A DNA stretch of 64,000 nt from JAGWAJ01 sp965215155 (GTDB lineage: Bacteria; Acidobacteriota; Vicinamibacteria; Vicinamibacterales; UBA8438): positions 868,001-932,000 of the forward strand of contig CBDCCY010000001.1 in assembly GCA_965215155.1 (NCBI GenBank), read 5' to 3'. The notes beneath the pieces were generated by a model that was not told where the DNA came from, did no database searches, and was given only the letters and a program-made list of their open reading frames with translations. Positions 34,080 to 43,538 of this stretch are shown one piece after another. Position 1 is the stretch's first letter. Each line of letters begins with the position of its first letter. The position numbers were made by a program, and so were the translations under genes.

Positions 34080-34880
34080 ATGGAGCGGGTGCAGATTGCG
34101 ATACCGGTGCGGGGGTTCGGGGAGACGTCGCGGCGCGACGCGTGGTGGGTGCAGCCGGCCGCCGTCTTCGCCGGTCTGACCGCGGCCATCGTCTACATGA
34201 CCTGGGCCGCCATCCAGGGCGAGCACTACGCCTTCGGCAGCTACCTGTCGCCCCTGTACTCGCCGGAGCTGTTCGGCGACTCGTCGCACGCCGTGTTCGG
34301 GCCGCAGCCCGGATGGTGGCCGGCGTGGCTCCCGTTCTCGCCCGCCTTTCTGATCCTCTGGGCGCCGGCGGGCTTCCGCGTCACCTGCTACTACTACCGG
34401 GGCGCCTACTACAAGGCGTTCTGGGCCGACCCGCCCTCGTGCGCGGTCGGCGAGCCGCGCAACACGTTCCGCGGCGAGAACTCGTTCCCGCTGATCCTGC
34501 AGAACGTCCACCGCTACTTCCTCTATCTGGCGCTCATCTTCGTCGTCATCCTGAGCTACGACGCGTGGGCCGCGCTCTGGTTCGAGGACGCCGCGGGCGG
34601 CGTCTCCTTCGGCATCGGCGTCGGGTCGCTGGTCCTCGCCCTCAACGCCGTGCTGCTCGGCGGCTACACCTTCAGTTGCCATTCGCTGCGGCACCTCGTC
34701 GGGGGGCGGCGCGACTGCATCTCGGACCGTCCGCTCCAGAAGCGGGCCTACGACTGCGTGAGCTGCCTGAACCGCCGCCACATGCTCATCGCCTGGCTGA
34801 GCCTCGCCTGGGTCGTGTTCGCGGACGTGTACGTGCGGCTCTGCTCGATGGGGGTCTGGACCGACTTCCGCATTCTCTAG
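34080..34880 (+). CDS. sdhC: Succinate dehydrogenase membrane anchor subunit
   Basis: 266 residues with five or six membrane segments (VFAGLTAAIVYMTWAAI, LPFSPAFLILWAPAGF, YFLYLALIFVVILSYDAW, GVGSLVLALNAVLLGG, MLIAWLSLAWVVFADVYV). Possible heme or quinone-site histidines are in NVHRYFLY and TFSCHSLRHLVGG. The long anchor that precedes SdhA is of the type annotated as succinate dehydrogenase in Acidobacteriota and actinobacteria. It holds SdhAB at the membrane and passes electrons to quinone. The ATG follows GGAGCAGCGAG. Confidence 0.85.
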   Translation: MERVQIAIPVRGFGETSRRDAWWVQPAAVFAGLTAAIVYMTWAAIQGEHYAFGSYLSPLYSPELFGDSSHAVFGPQPGWWPAWLPFSPAFLILWAPAGFRVTCYYYRGAYYKAFWADPPSCAVGEPRNTFRGENSFPLILQNVHRYFLYLALIFVVILSYDAWAALWFEDAAGGVSFGIGVGSLVLALNAVLLGGYTFSCHSLRHLVGGRRDCISDRPLQKRAYDCVSCLNRRHMLIAWLSLAWVVFADVYVRLCSMGVWTDFRIL

Positions 34881-34886
34881 CATCCG

Positions 34887-36704
34887 ATGGACTACCAGAC
34901 CTTCGAACACGACGTCCTGGTGATCGGGGCCGGCGGGGCGGGGCTGCGGGCGGCGGTCGAGGCCTCGGCGGCCGGGGTTTCGGTCGGCCTCGTCTGCAAG
35001 TCGCTGCTCGGCAAGGCGCACACCGTCATGGCCGAGGGCGGGATGGCGGCGGCGCTCGGCAACGTCGACGACCGCGACAGTTGGGAGACGCACTTCGCCG
35101 ACACCATGCGCGGCGGCCAGTACCTGAACAACTGGCGCATGGCGGAGCTGCACGCCAGGGAGGCGCCGGACCGCGTCCGCGAGCTCGAGGCGTGGGGCGC
35201 CGTCTTCGACCGCACCGGCGACGGGCGCATCCTGCAGCGCAACTTCGGAGGCCACAAGTACCCGCGCCTCGCCCACGTCGGCGACCGGACCGGCCTCGAG
35301 ATGATCCGCACGCTCCAGGACCACGGCGTCCACCAGGGGATCGACGTGCACATGGAGTGCACCGTCGTCGAGCTCCTGAAGGACGGCGAGCGCGTCGTCG
35401 GTGCCTTCGGCTACGACCGCGAGCGCGGCCGCTTCCGCGTCTTCCGGGCCAACGCGGTGGTGCTGGCTTCGGGCGGCATCGGCCGCGCGTTCAAGGTCAC
35501 CAGCAACAGTTGGGAGTACACCGGCGACGGGCAATCGCTGGCCTACCGGGCGGGCGCCGAGCTGATCGACATGGAGTTCGTCCAGTTCCACCCGACCGGC
35601 ATGGTCTGGCCGCCGTCGGTGCGCGGCATCCTGGTCACCGAGGGGGTGCGGGGCGAGGGGGGCGTGCTGCGCAACAGCGAGGGCCGCCGCTTCCTGTTCG
35701 ACGACATCCCCGAGCTCTACAAGCACCAGACCGCCGACAGCGAGGAAGAGGGCTGGATCTACACCCAGGGCGACAAGAGCGCCCGCCGGCCGCCGGAGCT
35801 CCTGACGCGCGACCACGTCGCCCGCTGCATCGTGCGCGAGATCAAGGAGGGGCGCGGCAGCCCCCACGGCGGGGTCTTCCTCGACATCGCGTGGATCAAG
35901 TCGAAGCTCCCGAACGGGGCCGAGCACATCCGCCGCAAGCTGCCGAGCATGTACCACCAGTTCAAGCAGCTCGCCGGCATCGACATCACCGAGACGCCGA
36001 TGGAGGTGGGCCCGACCACCCACTACGTCATGGGCGGCGTGCGCGTCGACGCCGACTCCCAGATGTCGACCGTGCCGGGGCTCTTTGCGGCGGGCGAGGT
36101 GGCGGGCGGCCTGAACGGCGCGAACCGGCTCGGCGGCAACTCGCTCTCGGACCTGCTCGTCTTCGGCAAGCGCGCCGGGGAGTACGCCGCGGCGTTCGCC
36201 CGCGAGCAGCCGGCCGGCATGATCGATGCCGGGCAGGTCGAGGCGGCGGCGCGCGCCGCGCTCGAGCCGCTCGACCGGCAGGGGAGCGGCGAGGCCCCCT
36301 ACCAGTTGCAGTACGAGCTGCAGGACCTGATGCAGAACCAGGTGGGCATCGTCCGCAACGACGGTGAGCTCCGCGGCGCGCTCGAGGCGCTGCAGCGGCT
36401 GCAGGAGCGGGTCAAGCGCGTCGAGGCGCAGGGCAATCGCGAGTACAACGCCGGCTGGCACACGGCGCTCGACCTGCGCAACCTGATGACGGTGGCCGAG
36501 GCGGTGACCCGCTGCGCGATCGAGCGCAAGGAGAGCCGCGGCGCCCACTTCCGCGAGGACCACCTCGGCAAGGACGAGGAGTGGGGCAGGACCACGCTCG
36601 TCATCCGGCAGGGCGGCGACGGCGCGATGGAGCTCCGTCGGGAGGCGATCCCGCCGCCGCGGGATGACCTGCAGCGCATCATCGACGAGAGCCAGAAGAG
36701 CTGA
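34887..36704 (+). CDS. sdhA: Succinate dehydrogenase/fumarate reductase flavoprotein subunit
   Basis: 605 residues. The FAD fold is IGAGGAGLRAAVEASAAG. The covalent FAD histidine lies in GKAHTVMAEGGMAAALG. Substrate and catalytic residues are in FVQFHPTGMVWPPSVRG and LVTEGVRGEGGVLRN, with THYVMGGVRVD and GLFAAGEVAGGLNGANRLGG late in the FAD domain. It oxidises succinate to fumarate in the TCA cycle, or the reverse. It starts 6 bases after sdhC. Confidence 0.96.
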   Translation: MDYQTFEHDVLVIGAGGAGLRAAVEASAAGVSVGLVCKSLLGKAHTVMAEGGMAAALGNVDDRDSWETHFADTMRGGQYLNNWRMAELHAREAPDRVRELEAWGAVFDRTGDGRILQRNFGGHKYPRLAHVGDRTGLEMIRTLQDHGVHQGIDVHMECTVVELLKDGERVVGAFGYDRERGRFRVFRANAVVLASGGIGRAFKVTSNSWEYTGDGQSLAYRAGAELIDMEFVQFHPTGMVWPPSVRGILVTEGVRGEGGVLRNSEGRRFLFDDIPELYKHQTADSEEEGWIYTQGDKSARRPPELLTRDHVARCIVREIKEGRGSPHGGVFLDIAWIKSKLPNGAEHIRRKLPSMYHQFKQLAGIDITETPMEVGPTTHYVMGGVRVDADSQMSTVPGLFAAGEVAGGLNGANRLGGNSLSDLLVFGKRAGEYAAAFAREQPAGMIDAGQVEAAARAALEPLDRQGSGEAPYQLQYELQDLMQNQVGIVRNDGELRGALEALQRLQERVKRVEAQGNREYNAGWHTALDLRNLMTVAEAVTRCAIERKESRGAHFREDHLGKDEEWGRTTLVIRQGGDGAMELRREAIPPPRDDLQRIIDESQKS

Positions 36705-36739
36705 GAAGAGACAGCAGAGCTGACGACCGGGGGAGAGCG

Positions 36740-37480
36740 ATGGCCAGCGCGACGTTCCGAATCTGGCGCGGCGACGCCGAAGGCGGCGAGTACCGGGACT
36801 ACACCACCGAGGTGAGCGAGGGGATGGTGGTGCTCGACGCCGTGCACCAGGTGCAGGCCGAGTCGGCCAACGACCTCGCCGTCCGCTGGAACTGCAAGGC
36901 GGGCAAGTGCGGGTCGTGCTCGGCCGAGGTGAACGGCAACCCGAAGCTGATGTGCATGACGCGCCTGAACAGCCTGAACCTCGACGAGCCGGTCACCATC
37001 GAGCCGATGAAGGCGTTCCCGACCGTCCGCGACCTGGTGACGGACGTCTCCTGGAACTACGAGGTCAAGAAGCGCATCCAGCCCTTCACGCCGCGCCCGC
37101 CGGACGCCGACGACGGCACCTGGCGCATGCAGCAGTCCGACGCCGAGCGCGTGCAGGAGTTCCGGAAGTGCATCGAGTGCTTCCTCTGCCAGGACGTCTG
37201 CCACGTCCTGCGCGACCACCGGCTGCACCACGAGTTCATCGGCCCGCGCTTCTTCGTCTACAGCGCCGCCCTCGAGATGAACCCCCTCGACACCGCCGAC
37301 CGCACCAGCGAGCTGGCCAACGACTTCGGCGTCGGCTACTGCAACATCACGAAGTGCTGCACGAAGGTCTGCCCCGAGGAGATCACCATCACCGACAACG
37401 CGATCATCCCCCTCAAGGAACGCGTCGTCGACAAGCTCTACGACCCCCTGAGCCGCCTGCTCCGCGTCTTCCGCTCGTAG
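36740..37480 (+). CDS. sdhB: Succinate dehydrogenase iron-sulfur subunit
   Basis: 246 residues. The N-terminal plant-type ferredoxin domain has CKAGKCGSCSAEV and a later CMT for the 2Fe-2S cluster. The C-terminal domain has CIECFLCQDVC and CNITKCCTKVCPEEI for the 4Fe-4S and 3Fe-4S clusters. It carries electrons from SdhA to the membrane anchor. The ATG follows GGGGGAGAG and lies 35 bases after sdhA. Confidence 0.96.
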   Translation: MASATFRIWRGDAEGGEYRDYTTEVSEGMVVLDAVHQVQAESANDLAVRWNCKAGKCGSCSAEVNGNPKLMCMTRLNSLNLDEPVTIEPMKAFPTVRDLVTDVSWNYEVKKRIQPFTPRPPDADDGTWRMQQSDAERVQEFRKCIECFLCQDVCHVLRDHRLHHEFIGPRFFVYSAALEMNPLDTADRTSELANDFGVGYCNITKCCTKVCPEEITITDNAIIPLKERVVDKLYDPLSRLLRVFRS

Positions 37481-37514
37481 CGCCACGGGGCGCGCTCGCT
37501 CCACCGGGCGCCGG

Positions 37515-38470
37515 CTACCCTCCGTCGCCCAGGCGGCGTCGCAAAGCCTCAATCTCCGCCCTCTGCGCGTCGATGGTCCGATCCCGCGCGGCGAGGGCCT
37601 CCTGCCGATCGGCGATGGACTGCCGGTTGCCCGCGAGGGTCTTCTGCTGTTCCGCGAGGGTCTTCTGCTGTTCCGCGAGTGTCTCCCGGTTCTCCTGGTT
37701 CTCCCGGTACAGGCCCTCCCAGGCGCCGATGATCTCGTCCTCCGTGAGCATCAGGTGCCGCAGATCCGGACTCGCCGCCGCGACCTGCAGGCGGCGCAGC
37801 ACCGGCGCGTAGCGCTCCGGCATCGCCGCGGCGTCCACTTCCAGCGCGTGCCGGCTGTCCGCCGCGCGCAGATCCTGGTCGAACACGCTGAGCAGCTTCT
37901 CCAGGTCGTTGCGCCGCCGCGCCGGCAGCCGCGACACCTGCACCACGTAGCAGTCGTGCGTCAGCGCCTCGACGAACTCCTCGCGCGCCGCCAGCCGGTC
38001 CCCCGTCACCGCGTCCACGTACTCCCGCGCGACCTTCAGCACCGTTGCCGTCGTGCGAGGGAGCGGCTCTCCCAGGAAGTAGATCGTCGTCAGTCGTCGC
38101 GGCCTGGACCGCTCACGACCGTTCTCCATGTACGTCACGGTGTTCCGATCGTCCGCGTAGTGCGTTCCCAGGTAGCGCCGGAAACGCATCACGTCGTCCG
38201 AGAAGCGTGCCTTCTGCACTTCGATCAGCACCCGCAGATGCTCTCCGGCAGCCGTCCTCACCGTCGCCGCGAAGTCCACCCGCAGCACGGTGAACCCTGT
38301 CCCCTCCGTTGCCGACTGCGGTGAGCCGACCTGCACGGCGGCCTCCTGCGGGGCCATCTCGAGGCTCTCGATCTCCTCGCCGAGGATCGCGCCGACGTCA
38401 GCTTCGCAGACGCCGGATCCTCCAGCAGGTGCTTGAACACGGCGTCGTACATGGGGTTGGCGATGCGCAT
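37515..38470 (-). pseudogene. PD-(D/E)XK nuclease family transposase-like protein (Rpn type), frameshifted
   Basis: The N-terminus (MRIANPMYDAVFKHLLEDPA) is in one frame. From GAILGEEIESLEMAPQEAAV on, the protein continues in another. A single missing base around 38398-38402 breaks the frame. The second part has the nuclease core VLRVDFAATVR and LIEVQKARF (D...ExQ/K) and ends in a coiled coil with a duplicated TLAEQQK unit. Full-length relatives are widespread accessory proteins implicated in recombination. The larger fragment could be made separately from an internal start, but would lack the first core strand. Confidence 0.75.
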
Positions 38471-38567
38471 GGCCGGAACCTGTGGCCCGGAGCGGCTACC
38501 AGGCATCATAGCCGACGGGCCCGGGGTGACTCTGGCCGGGTCGGGGTCGCCGGACAGAGCCCGCGTG

Positions 38568-39227
38568 TCAGGTGAGCGTCGCTGCGAGCCTGCCGATCCG
38601 CGTCACCGTGAGGTCCCACGCCTCGGCCTGGTCCGACAGGTAGCGTTGCGTCGCCGCGTCGACGTTGGCGGCATCCCCCTCGCCGAAGTACGCAAGCGCC
38701 TTCACCGCGTCCATGGGCGAGAACCGGTTACCGTAGAGCGCCGCGGCGGCGCCAAGACCTTCTTCGAGCGGCACACCGGAGCGCAGGATGGCGGCGAGGT
38801 CGAGATAGTCCTTCGCGGCGACGCGCTCGAGCAGCACCTTGAGCTTGGTTCCGAACAGGTCGAGCAGCGAGGCCACCAGCGTTACCCCGTCGGCCGTCCG
38901 CTGAGGAGTGCCGACGCGGCCGATGTCGATGCCGGCGTAGAACGAGACGCGCACGGGGTGCCCGGTGGCGGGCGTCGTCGAGACGGTCAGTGTGTCCGGT
39001 GCGCGTTGGAGCACCTCGGCGCCGCCCAGCAGGGGAAGCTCGAAGAGCGTGTCGAGCTCGACCGCTGCCGATGCGAAGAAGTCGAAGTCGACAGACGCCC
39101 GGTGGCCGAGTCGCAGCGCGAGCGCGGTGCCGCCGTAGAGGACGAACGAATCGGGGACGCCGGCCAGCGCCGGCCAGAGCACCCGCTGGCCGTCCGGGAG
39201 CGCGTCCAGACGGGGTGCGAACGTCAT
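38568..39227 (-). CDS. AbiEii-like nucleotidyltransferase
   Basis: 219 residues. VLYGGTALALRLGHR and SVDFDFF give the GG...DxD nucleotidyltransferase core; LLDLFGTKLKVLLERVAAKD and YLDLAAIL are the conserved second half of AbiEii/AbiGii proteins. These are toxins of abortive-infection or toxin-antitoxin systems that modify tRNA or other targets. Its ATG overlaps the stop of the preceding small gene (ATGA), which suits a paired module. It is one of several accessory genes between sdhB and the sodium symporter. Confidence 0.85.
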   Translation of the reverse strand: MTFAPRLDALPDGQRVLWPALAGVPDSFVLYGGTALALRLGHRASVDFDFFASAAVELDTLFELPLLGGAEVLQRAPDTLTVSTTPATGHPVRVSFYAGIDIGRVGTPQRTADGVTLVASLLDLFGTKLKVLLERVAAKDYLDLAAILRSGVPLEEGLGAAAALYGNRFSPMDAVKALAYFGEGDAANVDAATQRYLSDQAEAWDLTVTRIGRLAATLT

Positions 39228-39520
39228 CGCGGGAGCCGGGACGGCAGGCGGCGGGCGGGGAGCGGCGCCGCCGGGTCGAGGCCGAGGCGCCGGCGCCAGA
39301 AGACCCACGAGCGGCGGTTGAACACGCCCACCGGGGGATCGCGCAGCACGTCGCGGAGCTCGGCCGCCGTGACCCGCGACACCAGCCAGCGGGCGTCGTC
39401 GGCCGTGCCGAGCGTCATCATCTGCGCCACCAGGAGCCGGCGATCCCGGAGCGTGCGCTCCGCCGGCTGCCACCAGACGTACTTGCGGGCCATCGCGGCG
39501 GCCCGCTCGTCGCTCCTCAT
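39224..39520 (-). CDS. Small partner protein of the AbiEii-like gene
   Basis: 98 residues, basic and helical: KYVWWQPAERTLRDRRLLVA, GTADDARWLVSRVTAAELRD, and RRSWVFWRRRLGLDP at the end. I do not recognise a formal family, but short proteins with a WF/RRRL end often precede AbiEii-like nucleotidyltransferases. The overlap with that gene argues for an antitoxin or cofactor role. Starts at 39520 or 39493 are both possible. It begins 5 bases after the decayed ATPase gene. Confidence 0.65.
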   Translation of the reverse strand: MRSDERAAAMARKYVWWQPAERTLRDRRLLVAQMMTLGTADDARWLVSRVTAAELRDVLRDPPVGVFNRRSWVFWRRRLGLDPAAPLPARRLPSRLPR

Positions 39521-39524
39521 TCCG

Positions 39525-40843
39525 TCACATGCCCCACACGGTGACCGGCGCGCCGTCGGCCGCCGCTTCGCGGCGGAAGATCTTCTGCGCCCAGGTCCGT
39601 TCCGGCGCGCGGTCGAACACGATGAGGTGGCCCGCCTCCGCTCCGCAGCGGTCCATGTAGCCGCGTGTCTGCGCCAGTCCGTCCGCGATGGTACGCTCCA
39701 GGTCCCCCCGGCGCAGCTTGCACTCCACCACGAACCTCCGCGTGCGCCCACCCTGCGGCCAGCGGATCAGCAGGTCCGTGCGGCCCCGGCCCAGCGCGGG
39801 GCGCCGCCGGCGTCCTGCGCGATCAGCCCCAGGTCGCGCAGGTAGAGGAGATCCTCCTCCGACCGCGCCTGCTCGTCCGCGCCGGCCAGGATCGGCTCGA
39901 TCACCCGCCGCACCCGTTCCTCGCGCAGCTTGTGCGCCAACTGGTCGATGTGCGTGTCGCGCCGCAGGATCAAGCGCTCCTGGGCGGCCAGGATGTCGTC
40001 CGCGGTGATGGGGCGGGAGCGGTCCCGGCCCGCCTCGTCGTCGAAGCAGGCGTCGTAGCACAGCGCGTTCACCAGCCACGGCTGGCCGGCAGTACGCGTC
40101 CGGACCACGTCCAATGCGTCCGGGGTGAACGCTTGCCCGGTCTCCGCGGTGTGCTGGGCGAGCAGCGAGCGCACCTCCGCCGCCGTGAAGTCGCCGAGCC
40201 GGAGCGACTTCGACTTGACGTTGAACGCGCTGCCACCGAGTACGAGCGCGTTCGTAGCGCTCGACCGGATGCGGTAGTCCCGTACGTCCACCACGCCGCA
40301 CAGGATGACGCTGTGCGGGAAGCCGGCCGGCCGCTGGTCGTAGCCGGCCCGCAGTTGGCGGAGCACGGACACCAGCGTGTCGCCGATCAGCGTGTCGATC
40401 TCGTCGATCAGAAGCACCAGCGGTCGCGGGTCGGCGGCGGCCCAGCGCGACAGCACGTCGACCAGCGCGCCGTCGGCGCCTTCGGTCTCCAGCGCGGATC
40501 CGCGCAGCGCGTCCGGTGTCTCGTCGCCCAGCGTGACGCGCGCCCGGCGGGCCAGCTCCCCGAGGAGGGCGCGCATCGCCCGCGCCGTGTCCTCGCGCGC
40601 CGCCTGGCCGACCTCGAAGTCCGCGTACACGCAGCGGTAGTCTCCGCCGCCGTTCAGGAGGTCACGGAGCGCCAGCAGGGCCGACGTCTTGCCGGTCTGG
40701 CGCGGCGCGTGCAGCACGAAGCACTTCTTGTCGCGGATGAGACGGAGAACGGCGCCGAGATCGATGCGCTCGAGCGGCGGGATGCAGTAGTGGTCGTCCG
40801 GCCGCACCGGCCCCTCGGTGTTGAAGAAGCGCATCGGCTGCAT
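39525..40843 (-). pseudogene. AAA ATPase with C-terminal nuclease-like domain, internally deleted and frameshifted
   Basis: The N-terminal frame starts MRFFNTEGPVRPDDHYCIPP and has Walker A LHAPRQTGKTSALLAL and Walker B PLVLLIDEIDTLIG. It runs to LGLIAQDAGGAPRW and stops early. In another frame GRGRTDLLIRWPQ, RRFVVECKLRRGDLERTI and GYMDRCGAE continue to the end, with a PD-(D/E)XK-like VVECK. As I recall the family, about 100 residues normally separate these parts (starting ANPIYAEV); here they are joined at about 39790-39800. An internal deletion with loss of frame explains this. The ATPase half is long enough to be expressed. Confidence 0.75.
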
Positions 40844-40897
40844 TGTCGCAACCCGCGGCGCGTCTGTCATTCACCGGCGGACGGCCGTCCGCTCGCT

Positions 40898-40974
40898 CGC
40901 CCTTGCGGGCGCGTTGGGAGTCTGCACGGGCTGCCAACGTCCCCCAGCGCACGTTCTGCGGCGCAGACCCTAGG
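40898..40974 (+). repeat. Dispersed gene-end repeat, single copy
   Basis: CCTTGCGGGCGCGTTGGGAG, then TCTGCACGGG and further on GTTCTGCGGCGCAGACCCTAG. It is a diverged copy of the element arrayed at 32587, lying between the decayed ATPase gene and the Uma2-like gene. No gene is seen in 40871-41027. Confidence 0.6.
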
Positions 40975-41027
40975 CAGAACGGCGACCCTGGACGCTCGGG
41001 GGCCGGGGTGATCCTCCAGCCCCGTGG

Positions 41028-42038
41028 TCAGGGTCCCGGCGTGTCCTCCTCCAGGCGCCGCCAGAAGTCGGCCTCGTCGCGGCAGGCGACCGCAGCGGAC
41101 ACCATGCGCGCGCCCCGGGCAGCATCGAGGAGGCTCTCCGCCGCGCGGGCCGCGAACGACTCCGAAACCGGGATGCCGCGTTCCCGGAGGACGGAGCGGA
41201 CGAGGTCGGCCTCACCCGCGGCGCGACCCTCGGCTCGCTCCCGGCCGAGCAACGCGCCGAGCAGCGGGTCGTCCGTCGGGCCGGTCCCCTCACGCGCCCC
41301 GAGCGCGCGGCCGACCCGCTCCAGGACCGCGCACGTGCGCGGCGTCGTCAGCGGTTCGGTCAGCGCCGCGTGGATCTCGGGCGCCGTCCAGCCCGGGAAC
41401 GCCGCACTGGCCGGGACGACCCGGTAGCGGTCGCCTTCCAGGCGGTGGATCGTCACCGCGGCGGGGCGCAGGCGGGTCGCACCGGCCGGCGGCACGATCA
41501 GCCAGAGCTCCGGGAAACCCCACGCCTCGTAGAGCGGCAGCTTGCCGCGCCGGATGTCGGTGGTCTGGTCCACCTCCAGCACCACGTCCGGCAGGTCGTG
41601 CTCGCCGACGACGAGCGAGCCGTCCGGCAGGGTGGCCCGGCGCGGGTCGAGGTAGAGCGTCTCGTCCGCCTGCATCATGCGCTCGGCCCGCCCGGCGTCG
41701 TCCTTCACGAGGAGGTCTACCGAACCGAACGACCGGATCGGCGCGCCGCGCACGGACGCGATCAGGCGCGCCAGCTCCGGCAGCCGGCGCGAAGTCGACT
41801 CGTGAATGCCGCCGGTAGGCTCGGCGGCGACCCACGCGGTCTCCGTCCGTGCGGTCCAGTGCTCGAGCCGGCCTTCGAAGTCGGCGAGTCGATCGCGCGG
41901 AAGGGACACCGGTCGGCACCCGGGGAACTCGAGGGCCTCGTCGGGCGGTCCGCGGCGGACGCGCGTTGCAGCCGCGGGCCGGCTGGCGGTGGCAGCCGTG
42001 CTCGGGGCGGGCGCAGCGCCGCGCTTGCTGTGTTGCAT
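41028..42038 (-). CDS. Uma2 family (DUF820) putative endonuclease
   Basis: 336 residues. The restriction-endonuclease-like core is RSFGSVDLLVKDDAG, then DVVLEVDQTTDIRRGKLPLY and AWGFPELWLIVPP, fitting the D...E-x-D/K pattern of Uma2 proteins. An Ala-rich start and a C-terminal helical part (LGALLGRERAEGRAAGEADL) are extra. Uma2 proteins are numerous in cyanobacteria and similar genomes and have no settled role. TATGAT lies 5 bases before the ATG; the symporter gene ends only 6 bases upstream, so it may share that transcript. Confidence 0.8.
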   Translation of the reverse strand: MQHSKRGAAPAPSTAATASRPAAATRVRRGPPDEALEFPGCRPVSLPRDRLADFEGRLEHWTARTETAWVAAEPTGGIHESTSRRLPELARLIASVRGAPIRSFGSVDLLVKDDAGRAERMMQADETLYLDPRRATLPDGSLVVGEHDLPDVVLEVDQTTDIRRGKLPLYEAWGFPELWLIVPPAGATRLRPAAVTIHRLEGDRYRVVPASAAFPGWTAPEIHAALTEPLTTPRTCAVLERVGRALGAREGTGPTDDPLLGALLGRERAEGRAAGEADLVRSVLRERGIPVSESFAARAAESLLDAARGARMVSAAVACRDEADFWRRLEEDTPGP

Positions 42039-42044
42039 ATCGCA

Positions 42045-43538
42045 TCATACCCCGGCCGGCCGCGCGCCGCTCGCCGGCCCGTCGGCAGCGCCCGACCGGG
42101 CTCCCGCCGCTCCGGACAGGCGTGTCACCACCACGCAGACCGCCACGTTGACGCCGAGCCCGACGATGCCCGCGTGCACGTTCCACACCTCGGGCCGGCT
42201 CGCGAGGAGCAGGCCCCCGTAGGTCGCGCACCCGGCCAGCATGCCCGCGAAGGCGGCCGTCGTCGTCAGGCGCCGCCATGTCACGCCCAGCACGAACAGG
42301 GGCGCCACCTGGGCCAGGATCTCCATCTTGATCTCCGTCAGCCCCCAGAGCGTCACCCGCGGCGCGAGCGCGATGACGACCAGCACGCCGACCACGGCCC
42401 ACGACAGGAGCTTCCCCGTCCGCGTCAGCGCCTCCTCGGGGGCGCCGCGCAGCAGCGTCGTGCCCAGCACGTCCTTTGCCAGGATGGACGACAGGCTCAG
42501 GAGCACCGAGTCCGCGGTCGACATCACGGCGGCGACGACCGCGGTGATGACGACCACGCAGAGGACGTAGAGGAGCGTCGAGCGCGTGCTCCAGGCGGTC
42601 AGCAGCGCCGGCATGACCTGATCGGCGTCGCCGGCCGCGGGGAGCTCGCGGATGGCGAGGATGCCCACCAGGAACATCACGCCGGTCGTCACCAGCGGCA
42701 GGAAGACCATCACGCTGAAGGCGCGCTTGAGGGTGGCGGCATCGCGGGCGGCGTAGATGCGCTGGATGGCGTGCGGGTAGACGGCGCCGGAGAAGCCGAT
42801 GAGGAGGAGGGTGCTGAGCCAGTTGCGCGACACCTCCGGCGACGGGACGGCGGCCTTCTCCGGGGCCGCCGCGGCGACCGCCGCCGTCAGGTCGGCGAGG
42901 TGCCCCGGCGTGGGGACGACGGCCAGGAGCAGCCCGGCCAGGCCCACCAGCAGCATGATGCCCTGCACGCAGTCCGTCCAGGCGACCGCGCGCATGCCGC
43001 CCACCGTCTCGTAGACGATGACCACCAGCGTAAGCAGCACCACGCCGGCCCAGTACGGCACGACGCCTCCCGAGAGCCCCTCCGTGACGTGGCCCATCGC
43101 CATGAGCTGCGCCAGCAGGTAGTTGGCGATCGCCGCCACCAGCAGCACGTTGGCCAGGAGCGTCAGCGACGGCGAGCGGAAGCGATGCGTGATCCAGTCG
43201 CCGGGCGTGACGAAGCCGTGCCGCCGCGCGACGTGCTGCAGGCCCGGAGCGAAGAGGAGGTAGACGACGATGATCGCCATCATGAAGCCGACGCTCATCA
43301 CCCACGCGTAGCCGATCCGGAACGCCTCGCCGGGGTAGCCGAGGAGCGTGTTCCCGCTGTACTGCGTGGCGTAGAGCGTCAGCAGCAGCACGAAGCCGCC
43401 CAGGTTGCGTCCGGCGAGGTAGAAGTCGCCCAGGCCGGTCTGGGCGCCGCGCCGGCGCGTGGCGTAGCCGACCGAGACCAGCACGACCAGGTAGAGGCCG
43501 ACCGCGAGGCCCGCGCCGAGGGCGAGCGACCCGCTCAC
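42045..43538 (-). CDS. Sodium:solute symporter (SSS family)
   Basis: 497 residues with about 13 membrane segments. Family motifs include DFYLAGRNLGGFVLLLTLYA, YSGNTLLGYPGEAFRIG, YETVGGMRAVAWTDCVQGIM and STADSVLLSLSSILAKDV, where the Ser/Thr pair lines the conserved sodium site. It imports an organic solute with sodium. It is paired with a DUF3311 small subunit through a GTGA overlap, an arrangement known for pantothenate-, acetate- and urea-type symporters. The substrate is unknown. Confidence 0.9.
   Translation of the reverse strand: MSGSLALGAGLAVGLYLVVLVSVGYATRRRGAQTGLGDFYLAGRNLGGFVLLLTLYATQYSGNTLLGYPGEAFRIGYAWVMSVGFMMAIIVVYLLFAPGLQHVARRHGFVTPGDWITHRFRSPSLTLLANVLLVAAIANYLLAQLMAMGHVTEGLSGGVVPYWAGVVLLTLVVIVYETVGGMRAVAWTDCVQGIMLLVGLAGLLLAVVPTPGHLADLTAAVAAAAPEKAAVPSPEVSRNWLSTLLLIGFSGAVYPHAIQRIYAARDAATLKRAFSVMVFLPLVTTGVMFLVGILAIRELPAAGDADQVMPALLTAWSTRSTLLYVLCVVVITAVVAAVMSTADSVLLSLSSILAKDVLGTTLLRGAPEEALTRTGKLLSWAVVGVLVVIALAPRVTLWGLTEIKMEILAQVAPLFVLGVTWRRLTTTAAFAGMLAGCATYGGLLLASRPEVWNVHAGIVGLGVNVAVCVVVTRLSGAAGARSGAADGPASGARPAGV

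Noticed and set aside
34011..36563. 850-codon minus-strand frame opposite sdhCA
   Set aside because: Sdh subunits are fully conserved on the plus strand; the antisense frame lacks any motif.
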